Source: Rosettibacter sp037481715
GTDB taxonomy: Bacteria; Bacteroidota; Ignavibacteria; Ignavibacteriales; Melioribacteraceae
Reading direction: 5' to 3'
DNA length: 64,000 bases
Assembly (NCBI GenBank): GCA_037481715.1
Contig: JBBFLD010000001.1
Coordinates: forward strand, 496,001 to 560,000
Shown here: positions 28,813 to 37,776 of the stretch, piece by piece
Position numbering within the stretch: the first letter of the stretch is position 1
Layout of the letters: each line of letters opens with the position of its first letter
Notes under the pieces: generated by a model
Told to the model about the DNA's origin: nothing
Seen by the model: only the letters and a program-made list of their open reading frames with translations
Databases searched by the model: none
Position numbers and translations under genes: made by a program

Positions 28813-28816
28813 CAAT

Positions 28817-30166
28817 ATGTCAGAAAATATTAATACTGCATTGGTAAATAACATTACCAAAGTTACTGCTGAAAATGCACTAAATGTGCTTCGAAAAGTA
28901 ATGTTAATTGATGGTTTTGAAATTGTTCTTGATTTAGAAAGAAGTCAGGGATTAACAATTATCGATGCTAAGACAGGAGATGAATATTTAGATTTCTATT
29001 CATTTTTTGCTTCTGCCCCGCTTGGGATGAATCACCCAAAGTTGAATACGAAAGAGTTCAAGGAAGAATTAACTTTAGCTGCAATGAATAAACCATCTAA
29101 TTCAGATATTTACACAGTTGAAATGGCAAAATTTGTTGATACCTTATGCAGACTTGCAAAGCCGGAATATTTCAAACATTTGTTTTTTGTAGAAGGCGGA
29201 ACACTTGCAGTTGAAAATGGGCTTAAAGCAGCATTTGATTGGAAAGTCAAAAAAAATTTTATGAAAGGATATAAGGAAGAAAAGGGTCAGCAGGTTATTC
29301 ATTTTCGACAAGCTTTTCATGGCAGGTCAGGGTATACATTGTCATTAACAAACACAGATCCAATTAAAACTGCACACTATCCTAAATTCAATTGGCCCAG
29401 AATTACTAATCCAAAAATAATATTCCCGATGGAAGAAAATTTAGACAAGATTATTCAAATGGAAAATCAGTCTTTAAATGAAATTTATTCAGCAATTAAA
29501 AACAACAAAGATGATATTGCAGCAATTATAATTGAACCAATTCAAGGTGAAGGCGGCGATAACTTTTTCAGAAAAGAATTTTTCTTAAAACTCAGAGAAA
29601 TTGCAGACGAACATGAAATAATGCTTATGTTAGATGAGGTTCAAACTGGAGTTGGTTTAACTGGCAAAATGTGGGCTCATGAACACTTTGTACAACCTGA
29701 TATTATATCATTTGGTAAAAAACTTCAGGTCTGTGGAATTATGGTCAGTAGCAGAATAGACGAGGTTGAAGATAATGTTTTAAGAGTATCAGGGAGAATT
29801 AATTCAACATGGGGCGGAAATTTAACTGATATGGTAAGAGCAAGAAAATATCTCGAAGTTATTGTTGAAGATAACTTAATTGAAAATGCAAGAGTTGTTG
29901 GCAACTATCTTTTAGAAAAATTATTAGAAGTCCAAAAAGATTTTCCTCATCTTGTTAGTCAAGCACGTGGACTTGGCTTAATGTGTGCTTTTGATATGCC
30001 GTCACCAGAAATTAGAAAAAGATTTCTCTCTAAATTATTTGAAAACAAAATGCTTATGCTTGGTTGTGGTGTATCAACTGTAAGATTCAGACCGCCATTA
30101 ATTATTACAAAAGATGAAGTAGATAAAGGAATTGAAATAATAAGAAGAACACTTCGAAGTATATAA
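28817..30166 (+). CDS. lat: L-lysine 6-aminotransferase
   Basis: A 449-residue class III PLP aminotransferase that moves the epsilon-amino group of lysine to 2-oxoglutarate. N-terminal ALNVLRKVMLIDGFEIVLDL and DFYSFFASAPLGMNHPKL are diagnostic of the Lat family. AFHGRSGYTLS lies over PLP, LDEVQTGVG is at 272-280, and the Schiff-base lysine is Lys301 (SFGKK). Start ATG follows GAGAGGTCAAT. Paired with the ALDH7-type enzyme encoded on the opposite strand, it forms a lysine catabolic module. Ends at a bidirectional terminator. Confidence 0.95.
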   Translation: MSENINTALVNNITKVTAENALNVLRKVMLIDGFEIVLDLERSQGLTIIDAKTGDEYLDFYSFFASAPLGMNHPKLNTKEFKEELTLAAMNKPSNSDIYTVEMAKFVDTLCRLAKPEYFKHLFFVEGGTLAVENGLKAAFDWKVKKNFMKGYKEEKGQQVIHFRQAFHGRSGYTLSLTNTDPIKTAHYPKFNWPRITNPKIIFPMEENLDKIIQMENQSLNEIYSAIKNNKDDIAAIIIEPIQGEGGDNFFRKEFFLKLREIADEHEIMLMLDEVQTGVGLTGKMWAHEHFVQPDIISFGKKLQVCGIMVSSRIDEVEDNVLRVSGRINSTWGGNLTDMVRARKYLEVIVEDNLIENARVVGNYLLEKLLEVQKDFPHLVSQARGLGLMCAFDMPSPEIRKRFLSKLFENKMLMLGCGVSTVRFRPPLIITKDEVDKGIEIIRRTLRSI

Positions 30167-30188
30167 AAGGCTCTTCAACAGAGCCTTT
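30166..30188. terminator. Bidirectional terminator between lat and lipoprotein gene
   Basis: AAAGGCTC (30166-30173) pairs with GAGCCTTT (30181-30188) around loop TTCAACA. T-rich sequence follows on both strands, and it separates two convergent genes. Confidence 0.85.
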
Positions 30189-30191
30189 ATT

Positions 30192-30632
30192 TTAATATCC
30201 TGCACCTTGGTCGTGCTTCTTGTCAAGTTTTTGAACCAACTTAAATCTAATGGCACCATTAAATAATTGTGAAGAATTCCATAATTTATAACCACCTGCA
30301 AGACTATTATCATCACCAAACCATGCATCAATATCGCCATTGACATTACCAACATTTGTATCTCTTAATGTAAATGTTAAAATAGTATGTTTATTAATTA
30401 CAGTGCCTTCAAAATTGAATGTTATTGCATTCCAACTGCCTGTTCCATAAACTTTATTACCTTCATGAGAAAGCAATAAAATTACAATTGGATCAGCATT
30501 ATCAGGCGAGTAAGGAATAGACTGATATTGACCACTGTAATCATTTGGTACGGTTGGTTCAATGATTTTTTCTGTTACGCACGAAGTTACAAGAAATACT
30601 ATTACTGCACCCATTATCAATATTTTTTTCAT
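30192..30632 (-). CDS. Hypothetical lipoprotein
   Basis: A 146-residue protein with signal KKILIMGAVIVFLVTSC ending in a lipobox cysteine at about residue 17. The mature part is a beta-rich domain: YSGQYQSIPYSP, GNKVYGTGSWNAITFNFEG and GGYKLWNSSQLFNGAIRFKL, the pattern of a small calycin-like or META-type barrel. No family is recognised with confidence. Convergent with lat and separated by a shared terminator; its promoter should be in the 267-bp gap before rsmI. Confidence 0.65.
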   Translation of the reverse strand: MKKILIMGAVIVFLVTSCVTEKIIEPTVPNDYSGQYQSIPYSPDNADPIVILLLSHEGNKVYGTGSWNAITFNFEGTVINKHTILTFTLRDTNVGNVNGDIDAWFGDDNSLAGGYKLWNSSQLFNGAIRFKLVQKLDKKHDQGAGY

Positions 30633-30899
30633 GTTAACCTCACAATAATAACTTTACTAATATTGTTTGTTGCTTCTGGGTTATTATCGTAAGGATGCAA
30701 ATGTTTGTTTAATTTTTTACTGAAGAAAAATTTTGCAGCAATCAAGAAATGATTTTGTATAAATAAGTTACAATGAAATTAATTCTACGAAAAATATTTT
30801 TTATTAAAATTCTTGTGTAATTGAACGATAATAATTATTACTTTTTGTAAGCAAATAATTTTTCTATTAGAAATAATTTTACTAACTAACAAAAAATTT

Positions 30900-31613
30900 A
30901 TGAGTAATCCTTTCGATAAAAACAAATACGGCAAAATTTATGTAGTAGCTACACCTATTGGCAATTTAGAAGATATAACATTGCGTGCATTAGAGACATT
31001 AAAAATTGTTGACTTCGTAATTTGTGAAGATACAAGAGTAACAAAAATTCTTTTTGACCATTACAACATTCAGAAAAAATTTGTAGTTGTTAATTCAAAC
31101 AATGAAGAATTTCAGATAAAAAAAATTTTACAAGAAATAAAATCTGGTTATTCGTGTGCCCTTGTTTCTGATGCAGGTACACCTTTGATATCTGACCCTG
31201 GTTCTAAATTAATTAATGAAGCTATACATAATGGAATAAAAATTATCCCTGTTCCTGGTCCAAGTGCTGTTACTGCTGCTTTAAGTGTAAGTGGCTTACC
31301 TTCAAGTTCTTTTGTATTCGAAGGCTTTTTACCTCAAAAGAAAGGAAGACAGAAAAAACTTCAGGCACTTGCAAACGAAGAGAGAACAATTGTTCTCTAT
31401 GAATCAATGCATCGAATTAAAAAACTTATAGAAGAATTAAATAATTACATGCCCGAAAGATTGATTGTTGTTGTAAGAGAATTAACAAAAAAATTTGAAG
31501 AAATTTGGCGAGGTACACCAAATGAAATTTTAAAAGATTTTGATAATAAAATAATCAAAGGAGAATTTGTAGTTATAATTGCACCAAAAAATTTTTCTAT
31601 TGCTTCTAAATGA
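30900..31613 (+). CDS. rsmI: 16S rRNA (cytidine-1402-2'-O)-methyltransferase RsmI
   Basis: A 237-residue SAM-dependent enzyme of the tetrapyrrole methylase fold that methylates C1402 in the 16S rRNA decoding region. YVVATPIGNLEDITLRALETL is the N-terminal signature (core ATPIGN), CEDTRVTK follows, and SDAGTPLISDPG and PVPGPSAVTAALSVSGLP complete the SAM pocket. Length is slightly short, as the C-terminal extension is trimmed. ATG at 30900 with an AT-rich leader and no strong ribosome site. Convergent with apt. Confidence 0.96.
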   Translation: MSNPFDKNKYGKIYVVATPIGNLEDITLRALETLKIVDFVICEDTRVTKILFDHYNIQKKFVVVNSNNEEFQIKKILQEIKSGYSCALVSDAGTPLISDPGSKLINEAIHNGIKIIPVPGPSAVTAALSVSGLPSSSFVFEGFLPQKKGRQKKLQALANEERTIVLYESMHRIKKLIEELNNYMPERLIVVVRELTKKFEEIWRGTPNEILKDFDNKIIKGEFVVIIAPKNFSIASK

Positions 31614-31646
31614 ATTTCCCAATCAAATTATTCTTTTGAAAAAATA

Positions 31647-32168
31647 TTATTCCGAATCATATTGAATTAAAGAATATACTTCATAATCTTTTAATTTTTC
31701 TCGTCCTTTCAGAAAACTCAACTCTATCAGAAATGAAATTTGAATAACTCTTGCTCCCAATTTCTCAACTAATTTACATGCTGCTTCCATAGTTCCTCCG
31801 GTAGCAAGCAAGTCATCATGCATAAGAACCAAATCACCACTTTCAACAGCATCTTTATGAATTTCAACAGAATCGATTCCATACTCTAACGAGTAGGTTT
31901 CTGACAATTTTTCTGCTGGAAGTTTACCTGGTTTTCTAACTGGAACAAAACCTACACCCAGTTTATTTGCCAGCGTAGCACCCAAAATAAAGCCCCGAGA
32001 TTCAATCCCAACTACTTTAGTTATCTTTTTGTTTTTACATAAGTTATATAATTCATCTACAGCATACTGAAATGCTTTTCCATCTTTAAGTAAAGTTGTA
32101 ATATCTCTGAACATAATTCCCTTTTTGGGGAAATCAGGCACTGTTCTTATATAATTTTTTAATTCCAT
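31647..32168 (-). CDS. apt: Adenine phosphoribosyltransferase
   Basis: A 173-residue purine salvage enzyme forming AMP from adenine and PRPP. IRTVPDFPKKGIMFRDITTL is the N-terminal APT signature, VVGIESRGFILGATLA surrounds the adenine pocket, VPVRKPGKLP is the hood, and LVLMHDDLLATGGTM (core DDLLATGGT) is the PRPP motif. Standard length. Eleven bases after dus on the same strand, probably cotranscribed. Confidence 0.97.
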   Translation of the reverse strand: MELKNYIRTVPDFPKKGIMFRDITTLLKDGKAFQYAVDELYNLCKNKKITKVVGIESRGFILGATLANKLGVGFVPVRKPGKLPAEKLSETYSLEYGIDSVEIHKDAVESGDLVLMHDDLLATGGTMEAACKLVEKLGARVIQISFLIELSFLKGREKLKDYEVYSLIQYDSE

Positions 32169-32179
32169 ATTGGCACCCT

Positions 32180-33163
32180 TTAAATATATTTTTCTTCCTT
32201 TTTTAATTCCTCAAGATAATTCATTAATAAGTCTTCAATGGGAGCATACTCGGTTAATTTCATCAATTCCTGCTTTATTTTTGATGAATTTCTTAAACCT
32301 TTTAAGTAACCCGACCAGAATTTTCTGAATGGTATTATAGCTGCTCTTGGCTCTTTAATTTCAAGTGAATACTTCAAATGGCGAAGAGCCGTTTGAAACC
32401 TGAATTCTGGTGAATCAATTAATTTTATTTCACCATACTCTAAAAGTTCTTTAGCTTCTCTAAAAATCCATGGCTTTTCTATTGCACCGCGAGCTATCAT
32501 AACACCATCAGCATTAGTAGTTTCAAATGCTTTTTTAACATCGTATGCTGTAAATACTCCACCATTAAGAAAAACTGGGATCTTAACTACTTCTTTAACT
32601 TTGGGAATCCATGACCAATCAGCTTCGCCATTATGTCCTTGGCTTCTTGTTCTGCAATGAACTGTTATTGCAGAAGCGCCGGCATCTTCAATCCTTTTTG
32701 CTATCTCAAGAATATTAATTGAGTTCTCATCCCAACCAATTCTTGTTTTCACAGTTACTGGAATTTTCACAGCCTTAACAATTGATTCGACCATTTTTTG
32801 CATATAATCTGGATTACGCAATAAACCTGCTCCAGCACCACGATTAGCAATTTTTTTAACCCAGCAGCCGGCATTTATATCAATAATATCAGGATTTCTC
32901 TCCTCTGCTATTTTCGCAGCTTCTATCATAGGTTCTAAGTTACCACCATAGATCTGGATTCCAACTGGTTTTTCCTCTTCTATTATTTCTAGTTTCTTAA
33001 AAGTTTTTTTATTAGACCGTATTAATCCATCTGAATTAACAAATTCAGTGTAAACTATATCTGCACCAAATTCTTTGCATAATTTTCTAAATGCAATATC
33101 TGTAACATCTTCCATTGGTGCTAAAAGCAAAGCCTTATTTATTTTGATTTTGCCGATGTTCAT
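32180..33163 (-). CDS. dusB: tRNA-dihydrouridine synthase (DusB-like)
   Basis: A 327-residue FMN-dependent reductase that makes dihydrouridine in tRNA. LLAPMEDVTDIAFRKLC is the N-terminal FMN-barrel motif, GIQIYGGN follows, DINAGCWVKKIANRGAGAGL carries the catalytic cysteine (family form usually NxGCPxxK; here Trp replaces Pro), VTVKTRIGW and VHCRTRSQGHNGEADW bind FMN and tRNA. C-terminal helical domain present. The start ATG overlaps the MFS gene stop as ATGA. Length fits the DusB branch. Confidence 0.92.
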   Translation of the reverse strand: MNIGKIKINKALLLAPMEDVTDIAFRKLCKEFGADIVYTEFVNSDGLIRSNKKTFKKLEIIEEEKPVGIQIYGGNLEPMIEAAKIAEERNPDIIDINAGCWVKKIANRGAGAGLLRNPDYMQKMVESIVKAVKIPVTVKTRIGWDENSINILEIAKRIEDAGASAITVHCRTRSQGHNGEADWSWIPKVKEVVKIPVFLNGGVFTAYDVKKAFETTNADGVMIARGAIEKPWIFREAKELLEYGEIKLIDSPEFRFQTALRHLKYSLEIKEPRAAIIPFRKFWSGYLKGLRNSSKIKQELMKLTEYAPIEDLLMNYLEELKKEEKYI

Positions 33164-34335
33164 GTTAAAACAATTTTTTTCAAAAAGTTAATTACTATTA
33201 AAAATACAAAAAATGTAAAAACTGCTCCTGTAAGAAATGGAGCTTTATAACCCAGGTACTCATAAGAAAAGCCGCCCCAGAGCGGACCAAGCACTCTTGC
33301 AAATGCAGAGAATGATTGATTCAAACCAAGGACGGAACCTTGTTCTTCTTTAGGTGAATATTTTGAAATCATACTTAAAATTAATGGCTGCAGAATTCCT
33401 GTCCCAATTGATAATATCGAAATAATAATAATAACTCCCAAAAAGTTTCCTCCATATGGAATTCCAGCCAGACCAAACATCATCAAAATTAAACCAAGAA
33501 ATAAAAGAGCCCGTTCTGAAAATTTATTTGTGAATTTAATTAATCCACCTTGAACGATAGCACCAATAATACCCATTATACCAAAAAGGATTCCATTTTG
33601 CTGGTCAGTAAAATGATAAAATTTATAACCAAGCAGCGCAAATGTTCCATACATATTAGCAATTGAAAAAATAACCAAGAAAAAAATAATTATTAACAAA
33701 CCAACAACAGGTTTTCGTATAACTTCTTTAATATAAACTAAATCAAATAACTTAAAACGGAAATTTATTTTTTCTGATTTTCTTTGTCTGGATTCTGGTA
33801 AAATTAATAATGAAAATAAAAACGCAGTGAAAGAAAAAACTGCGCTGCTTAAACCAGTAATTGTATAACCGAACTTTGAAATAAATGCACCAATCAAAGG
33901 ACCAAAGACAAATCCAAGACCAAATGCAACACCAATTATTCCCATTCCCTTAAGTCTTTCTTCGGGTGGAGTTATATCAGCAATATAAGCTTGAGCAACT
34001 CCAATATTGCTTCCTCCAATTCCAGCCAAAGCTCTTGATAAAAACAATATTCCAAAAGATTTAGCAAAACTAAAGATAACATAAGAAATTGATGTTAATA
34101 ATAATGTTGATGCAATTATTGGTTTTCTTCCGACAGCATCAGATAATTTGCCGAGTAATGGATTAAATAAAAACTGCATCAAAGAAAAAATTGCTACAAT
34201 TATACCAATCCCATAATCAGGCACACCTAATTCTTTGCTTGCAAATGTTGGCAAAATTGGGATTAATATTCCAAAGCCCATTAAATCTATAAATATTGTA
34301 ATAAATATTACTGTAAGCGATGCTTTATTTTTCAT
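33160..34335 (-). CDS. MFS transporter, TetA/Bcr-like
   Basis: A 391-residue inner-membrane exporter with twelve predicted helices. IFIDLMGFGILIPILPTFA is the helix-1 signature of TetA-type drug:proton antiporters. GKLSDAVGRKPII is the loop 2-3 motif of MFS, and RALAGIGGSNIGVAQAYIAD the helix 4-5 block. The ATG at 34335 is preferred over TTG 34359 because it begins the helix directly after a short basic tail. Drug or metabolite export is the family role. Coupled to dus downstream. Confidence 0.85.
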   Translation of the reverse strand: MKNKASLTVIFITIFIDLMGFGILIPILPTFASKELGVPDYGIGIIVAIFSLMQFLFNPLLGKLSDAVGRKPIIASTLLLTSISYVIFSFAKSFGILFLSRALAGIGGSNIGVAQAYIADITPPEERLKGMGIIGVAFGLGFVFGPLIGAFISKFGYTITGLSSAVFSFTAFLFSLLILPESRQRKSEKINFRFKLFDLVYIKEVIRKPVVGLLIIIFFLVIFSIANMYGTFALLGYKFYHFTDQQNGILFGIMGIIGAIVQGGLIKFTNKFSERALLFLGLILMMFGLAGIPYGGNFLGVIIIISILSIGTGILQPLILSMISKYSPKEEQGSVLGLNQSFSAFARVLGPLWGGFSYEYLGYKAPFLTGAVFTFFVFLIVINFLKKIVLT

Positions 34336-34373
34336 ATTAATTGAAATATTAACATGCAAAGATATGAAATTGG

Positions 34374-35543
34374 CTAATTATTCTGTTTTAAAAACATTTC
34401 CTTAATATCATTGTAACTTCTTTTGATAAGTTTTTTATCATAATTATTGAGAAAGGAATAGTTATTTATTTTGAACGTATCACAAGGAATAATATAAAAT
34501 TGATTTTTCCCATCAATCAAACCTTTATAAACCCAGGTAGGAATTATTGAAATGCTGTCAATTGAAATCGTATTGCTTGCTTTACTTAGAAAAATATTAA
34601 GAATTACTCCAGCATCAGAATATCTCCATCTTTGATTTGAAATAAAATTTCCTAATGAATATGCGACCAATGTTTTACCAATTTTATTTCCAGAACTATA
34701 AATCAATATTGGTTGAACAACATGCGGATGACTTGCAACAATAATGTCTGCCCCATATTCAATTGTTTTTCTTACAATTTCTTTTTGATAGGATGATGGA
34801 TTTCTTTTATACTCATCTCCAAAATGAAAATAAACTACAATTATATCAGCAGCTTTTTCTTTTAATTGATTAATCTCCCTTTTAATTAAAAGAGTATCAA
34901 TAATTTTAACTGCATATTTATTCATTGTTAAATTAATGTTCAACCCGTAAGTATAAGCCAATAATCCAATCTTAAAATTTTTCTTATCTATAATTCTCAA
35001 TGAATCATAATCTTTTTGTGAAAAGTAAGTCCCTATGTACTTCATTTGATTTTTTTTAATAGAATTAATCGTTCGAAGTATTCCAGAAATTCCTTGATCA
35101 TAAGCATGATTGTTAGAAGTAAACAAAATATCAAAACCAGCATATTTAAGTGCATCAACAAATTCAGGTGGAGAATTAAAAGTCGGATAACCTTTATAAT
35201 TATCTTCTTCTTCACCTATCACAGTCTCTAAATTCCCAAAAGTTAAATCAGAATTTTCAAGAAATTCTTTAATGTAATTGAATGATGGCTTGAAATCGAA
35301 ACTGTCTTTATTTATTTGAGCAGCATTTAATTGCGGAAGATGGCACATTAAGTCGCCAACGAATGTCAATTTAATTTTGGATTCAGAAACATTGGATAAT
35401 TGATTTGAAGAGTTATTCTGATATAACTCAAACAGGAATGAATAAGAAATTATAAATAGTCCAACAGAAAAAAATTTTACAAATAATGATTTAAAAAACA
35501 GGCTGGATATAAAAATCCAGCCTTTTACAAATTTATTATTCAC
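34374..35543 (-). CDS. CapA-like (PgsA) metallophosphatase-family protein
   Basis: About 389 residues with an N-terminal hydrophobic anchor (residues 12-42), then a CapA domain: KLTFVGDLMCHLPQLN, FGNLETVIGEEED, FTSNNHAYDQGISG, VVYFHFGDEY, ASHPHVVQPI and YSLGNFISNQ. These are the metal-binding Asp, Asn and His motifs of the CapA/PgsA family, linked to poly-gamma-glutamate or wall polymer metabolism. The start is uncertain: the only codon before the anchor is GTG 35543, and residues 7-14 are encoded by the terminator hairpin of the upstream gene. A shorter form starting near KLTFVGD at a TTG is possible. Confidence 0.78.
   Translation of the reverse strand: MNNKFVKGWIFISSLFFKSLFVKFFSVGLFIISYSFLFELYQNNSSNQLSNVSESKIKLTFVGDLMCHLPQLNAAQINKDSFDFKPSFNYIKEFLENSDLTFGNLETVIGEEEDNYKGYPTFNSPPEFVDALKYAGFDILFTSNNHAYDQGISGILRTINSIKKNQMKYIGTYFSQKDYDSLRIIDKKNFKIGLLAYTYGLNINLTMNKYAVKIIDTLLIKREINQLKEKAADIIVVYFHFGDEYKRNPSSYQKEIVRKTIEYGADIIVASHPHVVQPILIYSSGNKIGKTLVAYSLGNFISNQRWRYSDAGVILNIFLSKASNTISIDSISIIPTWVYKGLIDGKNQFYIIPCDTFKINNYSFLNNYDKKLIKRSYNDIKEMFLKQNN
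35501..35522 (-). terminator. Terminator after the histone H1-like gene
   Basis: GGCTGGAT (35501-35508) pairs with ATCCAGCC (35515-35522) around ATAAAA. On the minus strand it is followed by TGTTTTTTAAATC, fitting rho-independent termination just past the H1-like gene. It lies inside the first codons of the CapA-like frame. Confidence 0.8.
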
Positions 35544-35730
35544 TTTTTGAAGCTTTGCGTTGAGCCTTTACCTCTTGAATTTCATTTCTTATTTCTTGAG
35601 CCATCTTTTTCAGCTCACTCAATCCTTTTCTTAGACGAGTGCCTGCAGCTGCTTGACCTTTTTCGTAGAACTTAATTACGTCTGTTTCTAAACTTTTAAC
35701 GAACTCTACTAAATTTTGATACTTTTGCAT
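35536..35730 (-). CDS. Histone H1-like protein
   Basis: A 64-residue, lysine-rich small protein of the bacterial Hc1/histone H1-like family. The segment EKGQAAAGTRLRKGLSELKK is the conserved core (compare G-x-K-A-AGTRARK in Bacteroidota members), followed by helical MAQEIRNEIQEVKAQRKASK. Probably binds DNA non-specifically and shapes the nucleoid. ATG 35730 is preferred: it has GGAGGT eight bases upstream, whereas the ATG at 35742 overlaps that ribosome site. Its own terminator follows at 35501-35522. Confidence 0.85.
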   Translation of the reverse strand: MQKYQNLVEFVKSLETDVIKFYEKGQAAAGTRLRKGLSELKKMAQEIRNEIQEVKAQRKASKSE

Positions 35731-35747
35731 GTATACCTCCATACTTT

Positions 35748-37751
35748 TTAATTAATTAATAAGTTTTCAAGAATTATTTCGGAAATATCTTTAACTGCAA
35801 TTTCATCGGATTTATTAAAAGTTTTTAATCCATCAGAAAGCATAGTCATACAAAATGGACAAGCTGATGCAATCACATCAGCATTAGTTTTAATTGCTTC
35901 TTTGGTTCTATTTTCATTAATTCTTTCACCCTCATTTTCTTCAAGAAACATTCTTCCACCTCCTGCACCGCAGCAAAAACCTCTGTCTCTATTTCTTTCC
36001 ATTTCAATTAGATTTATCCCATTAATCATTCTCAATGATTCTCTTGGTGAATCATAAATATTATTATATCGACCAAGATAGCATGAATCGTGATAAGTAA
36101 TTTTTTGTTTCAGCGATTCGTCTTTCAATTTTAATTTCCCCTCTTTCAGTAAATTCAAAATCATATCAGTATGATGAATAACTTCATAATTTCCGCCAAA
36201 GTTTGGATATTCATTTTTCAGCATATTAAAACAATGAGGACAGCCAGTTACAATTTTTTTAACATTATACTTATTCAGAGTTTCGACATTTTCTTGAATT
36301 AACATTTGAGCCAGATATTCATTTCCTAACTTTCGTGCTGCATCCCCTGTGCATTTTTCTTCAACGCCCAGAATTCTAAATTCAATATTTGCATTTTGCA
36401 TCAATTTTGCAATTGATTTTGTCACTTTTTGATAACGAGCATCAAAAGAGCCAGCACATCCTACCCAGAATAAAATTTCACAATTTGAATCTTCTGCCAT
36501 AGTTTTTATATTCATTCCATCAGCCCAATTTGCTCTATCCTGCGCATTAAAAGCCCATGGTGTAAAGTTAGTTTCTATATTTCTGAAAACTGCATTTAAT
36601 TCAGATGGGAAATTAGATTCCATTAAAACAAGGTTTCTTCTTAAATCTACAATTGTATCAATATGTTCAATTGTAACTGGACATTCATTCATGCAGGCTC
36701 CACAAGTTGTACACGCCCAAACTTCTTCATCTGTTATATAATCATGAATAAGTGTTCTGGTTAATATTTCATTCTCATTAGCACCATTTAACAATAAAGG
36801 AGCTTTATCTTCAGTTCTATGACGAATATTTTTTATAATCTCGCGTGGTGATAATTTTTTCCCTGTATGCGAAGCAGGGCATACATCTGTGCATCTTCCA
36901 CATTCAGTACATGCAAATCCATCAAGTATTTGTTTCCATGTTAAATGCTCAAAATCTGCTGCGCCGAATTGACTTATATTTTCATCTTCAAGATTGATTT
37001 TCTTCAGAACAAATTTTTCATGATTAAGCTTGGAAAAGTAAACATTTGGAATTGACGAAATAACATGGAAATGTTTTGAATAAGGAAGAAAATTTAAAAA
37101 ACTCAGCACAAGCAGAATGTGAACCCACCAAAAAATTTCATATGATATTTTTGATAATGAAACTGCATTTGTAAAAAAATATTTGCTTAACGCTGCAGAG
37201 ATTGGTCTAAATTCATTTTCTGATAGTCTAAAATTATTAAATGCAATATATGCAGAATTCTGCCCAAACATTGAAATAACTACTCCAAGTATCAAAAGCA
37301 AAATTATTGCAGCATCTAAATTCCCTTCTTTGCCTGCATTTAATCTTGGGATTCTTATTACAAACCTTCTGTAAAGAGCAGTTATAACAGAAATAATAAC
37401 AAGCAAGCCAAATAAATCCTGAATTAATGTAATAATTTTATAGAAAGAACCTAAGAATTCCCAGCTAAAATTAGAATAGAATCCCTGAATGATTGATTCA
37501 AGTACAGCAAGAAGAAAAATTATAAATCCCCAGAAAATGAAAAAATGAACTGTGCCAGCTACAGGTTCTCTTAATAATTTTGATTGTGCAAAGGCAATTT
37601 TCAATACATTTTTTATTCTTTCTGCAGGATTATCGAATCTGTCCTCTTTCTGACCCAAAAGAATATATCGAATAATTTTTCTCAGATTATAAACAAAAAA
37701 TCCAATTGCACTAAAGAATACAATAATAAAAATTATATTTTTAGCATTCAT
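35748..37751 (-). CDS. Membrane Fe-S oxidoreductase (EMO/DUF224 type)
   Basis: A 667-residue inner-membrane redox protein. The N-terminal 240 residues hold about five helices in a NarI-gamma-like haem domain with histidines such as GTVHFFIFWG and EIFWWVHILLVLSF. A dicluster ferredoxin follows (CTECGRCTDVCPAS and CTTCGACMNECPV). Then come two cysteine-rich CCG domains: WVGCAGSF/GCPHCFNML and YLGRYN/CCGAGGGRMF. This is the architecture of ETF:(methyl)menaquinone oxidoreductase (EMO), which passes beta-oxidation electrons to quinone. An acyl-CoA dehydrogenase is encoded nearby; no ETF gene is in the window. Confidence 0.85.
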   Translation of the reverse strand: MNAKNIIFIIVFFSAIGFFVYNLRKIIRYILLGQKEDRFDNPAERIKNVLKIAFAQSKLLREPVAGTVHFFIFWGFIIFLLAVLESIIQGFYSNFSWEFLGSFYKIITLIQDLFGLLVIISVITALYRRFVIRIPRLNAGKEGNLDAAIILLLILGVVISMFGQNSAYIAFNNFRLSENEFRPISAALSKYFFTNAVSLSKISYEIFWWVHILLVLSFLNFLPYSKHFHVISSIPNVYFSKLNHEKFVLKKINLEDENISQFGAADFEHLTWKQILDGFACTECGRCTDVCPASHTGKKLSPREIIKNIRHRTEDKAPLLLNGANENEILTRTLIHDYITDEEVWACTTCGACMNECPVTIEHIDTIVDLRRNLVLMESNFPSELNAVFRNIETNFTPWAFNAQDRANWADGMNIKTMAEDSNCEILFWVGCAGSFDARYQKVTKSIAKLMQNANIEFRILGVEEKCTGDAARKLGNEYLAQMLIQENVETLNKYNVKKIVTGCPHCFNMLKNEYPNFGGNYEVIHHTDMILNLLKEGKLKLKDESLKQKITYHDSCYLGRYNNIYDSPRESLRMINGINLIEMERNRDRGFCCGAGGGRMFLEENEGERINENRTKEAIKTNADVIASACPFCMTMLSDGLKTFNKSDEIAVKDISEIILENLLIN

Positions 37752-37776
37752 TTTTAATCCAAAATTGTGAAATCAT

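Noticed and set aside
28680..28816. Lysine riboswitch before the aminotransferase gene
   Set aside because: Too short and lacking the five-helix core of the L-box; only a simple SD-masking pair is visible.
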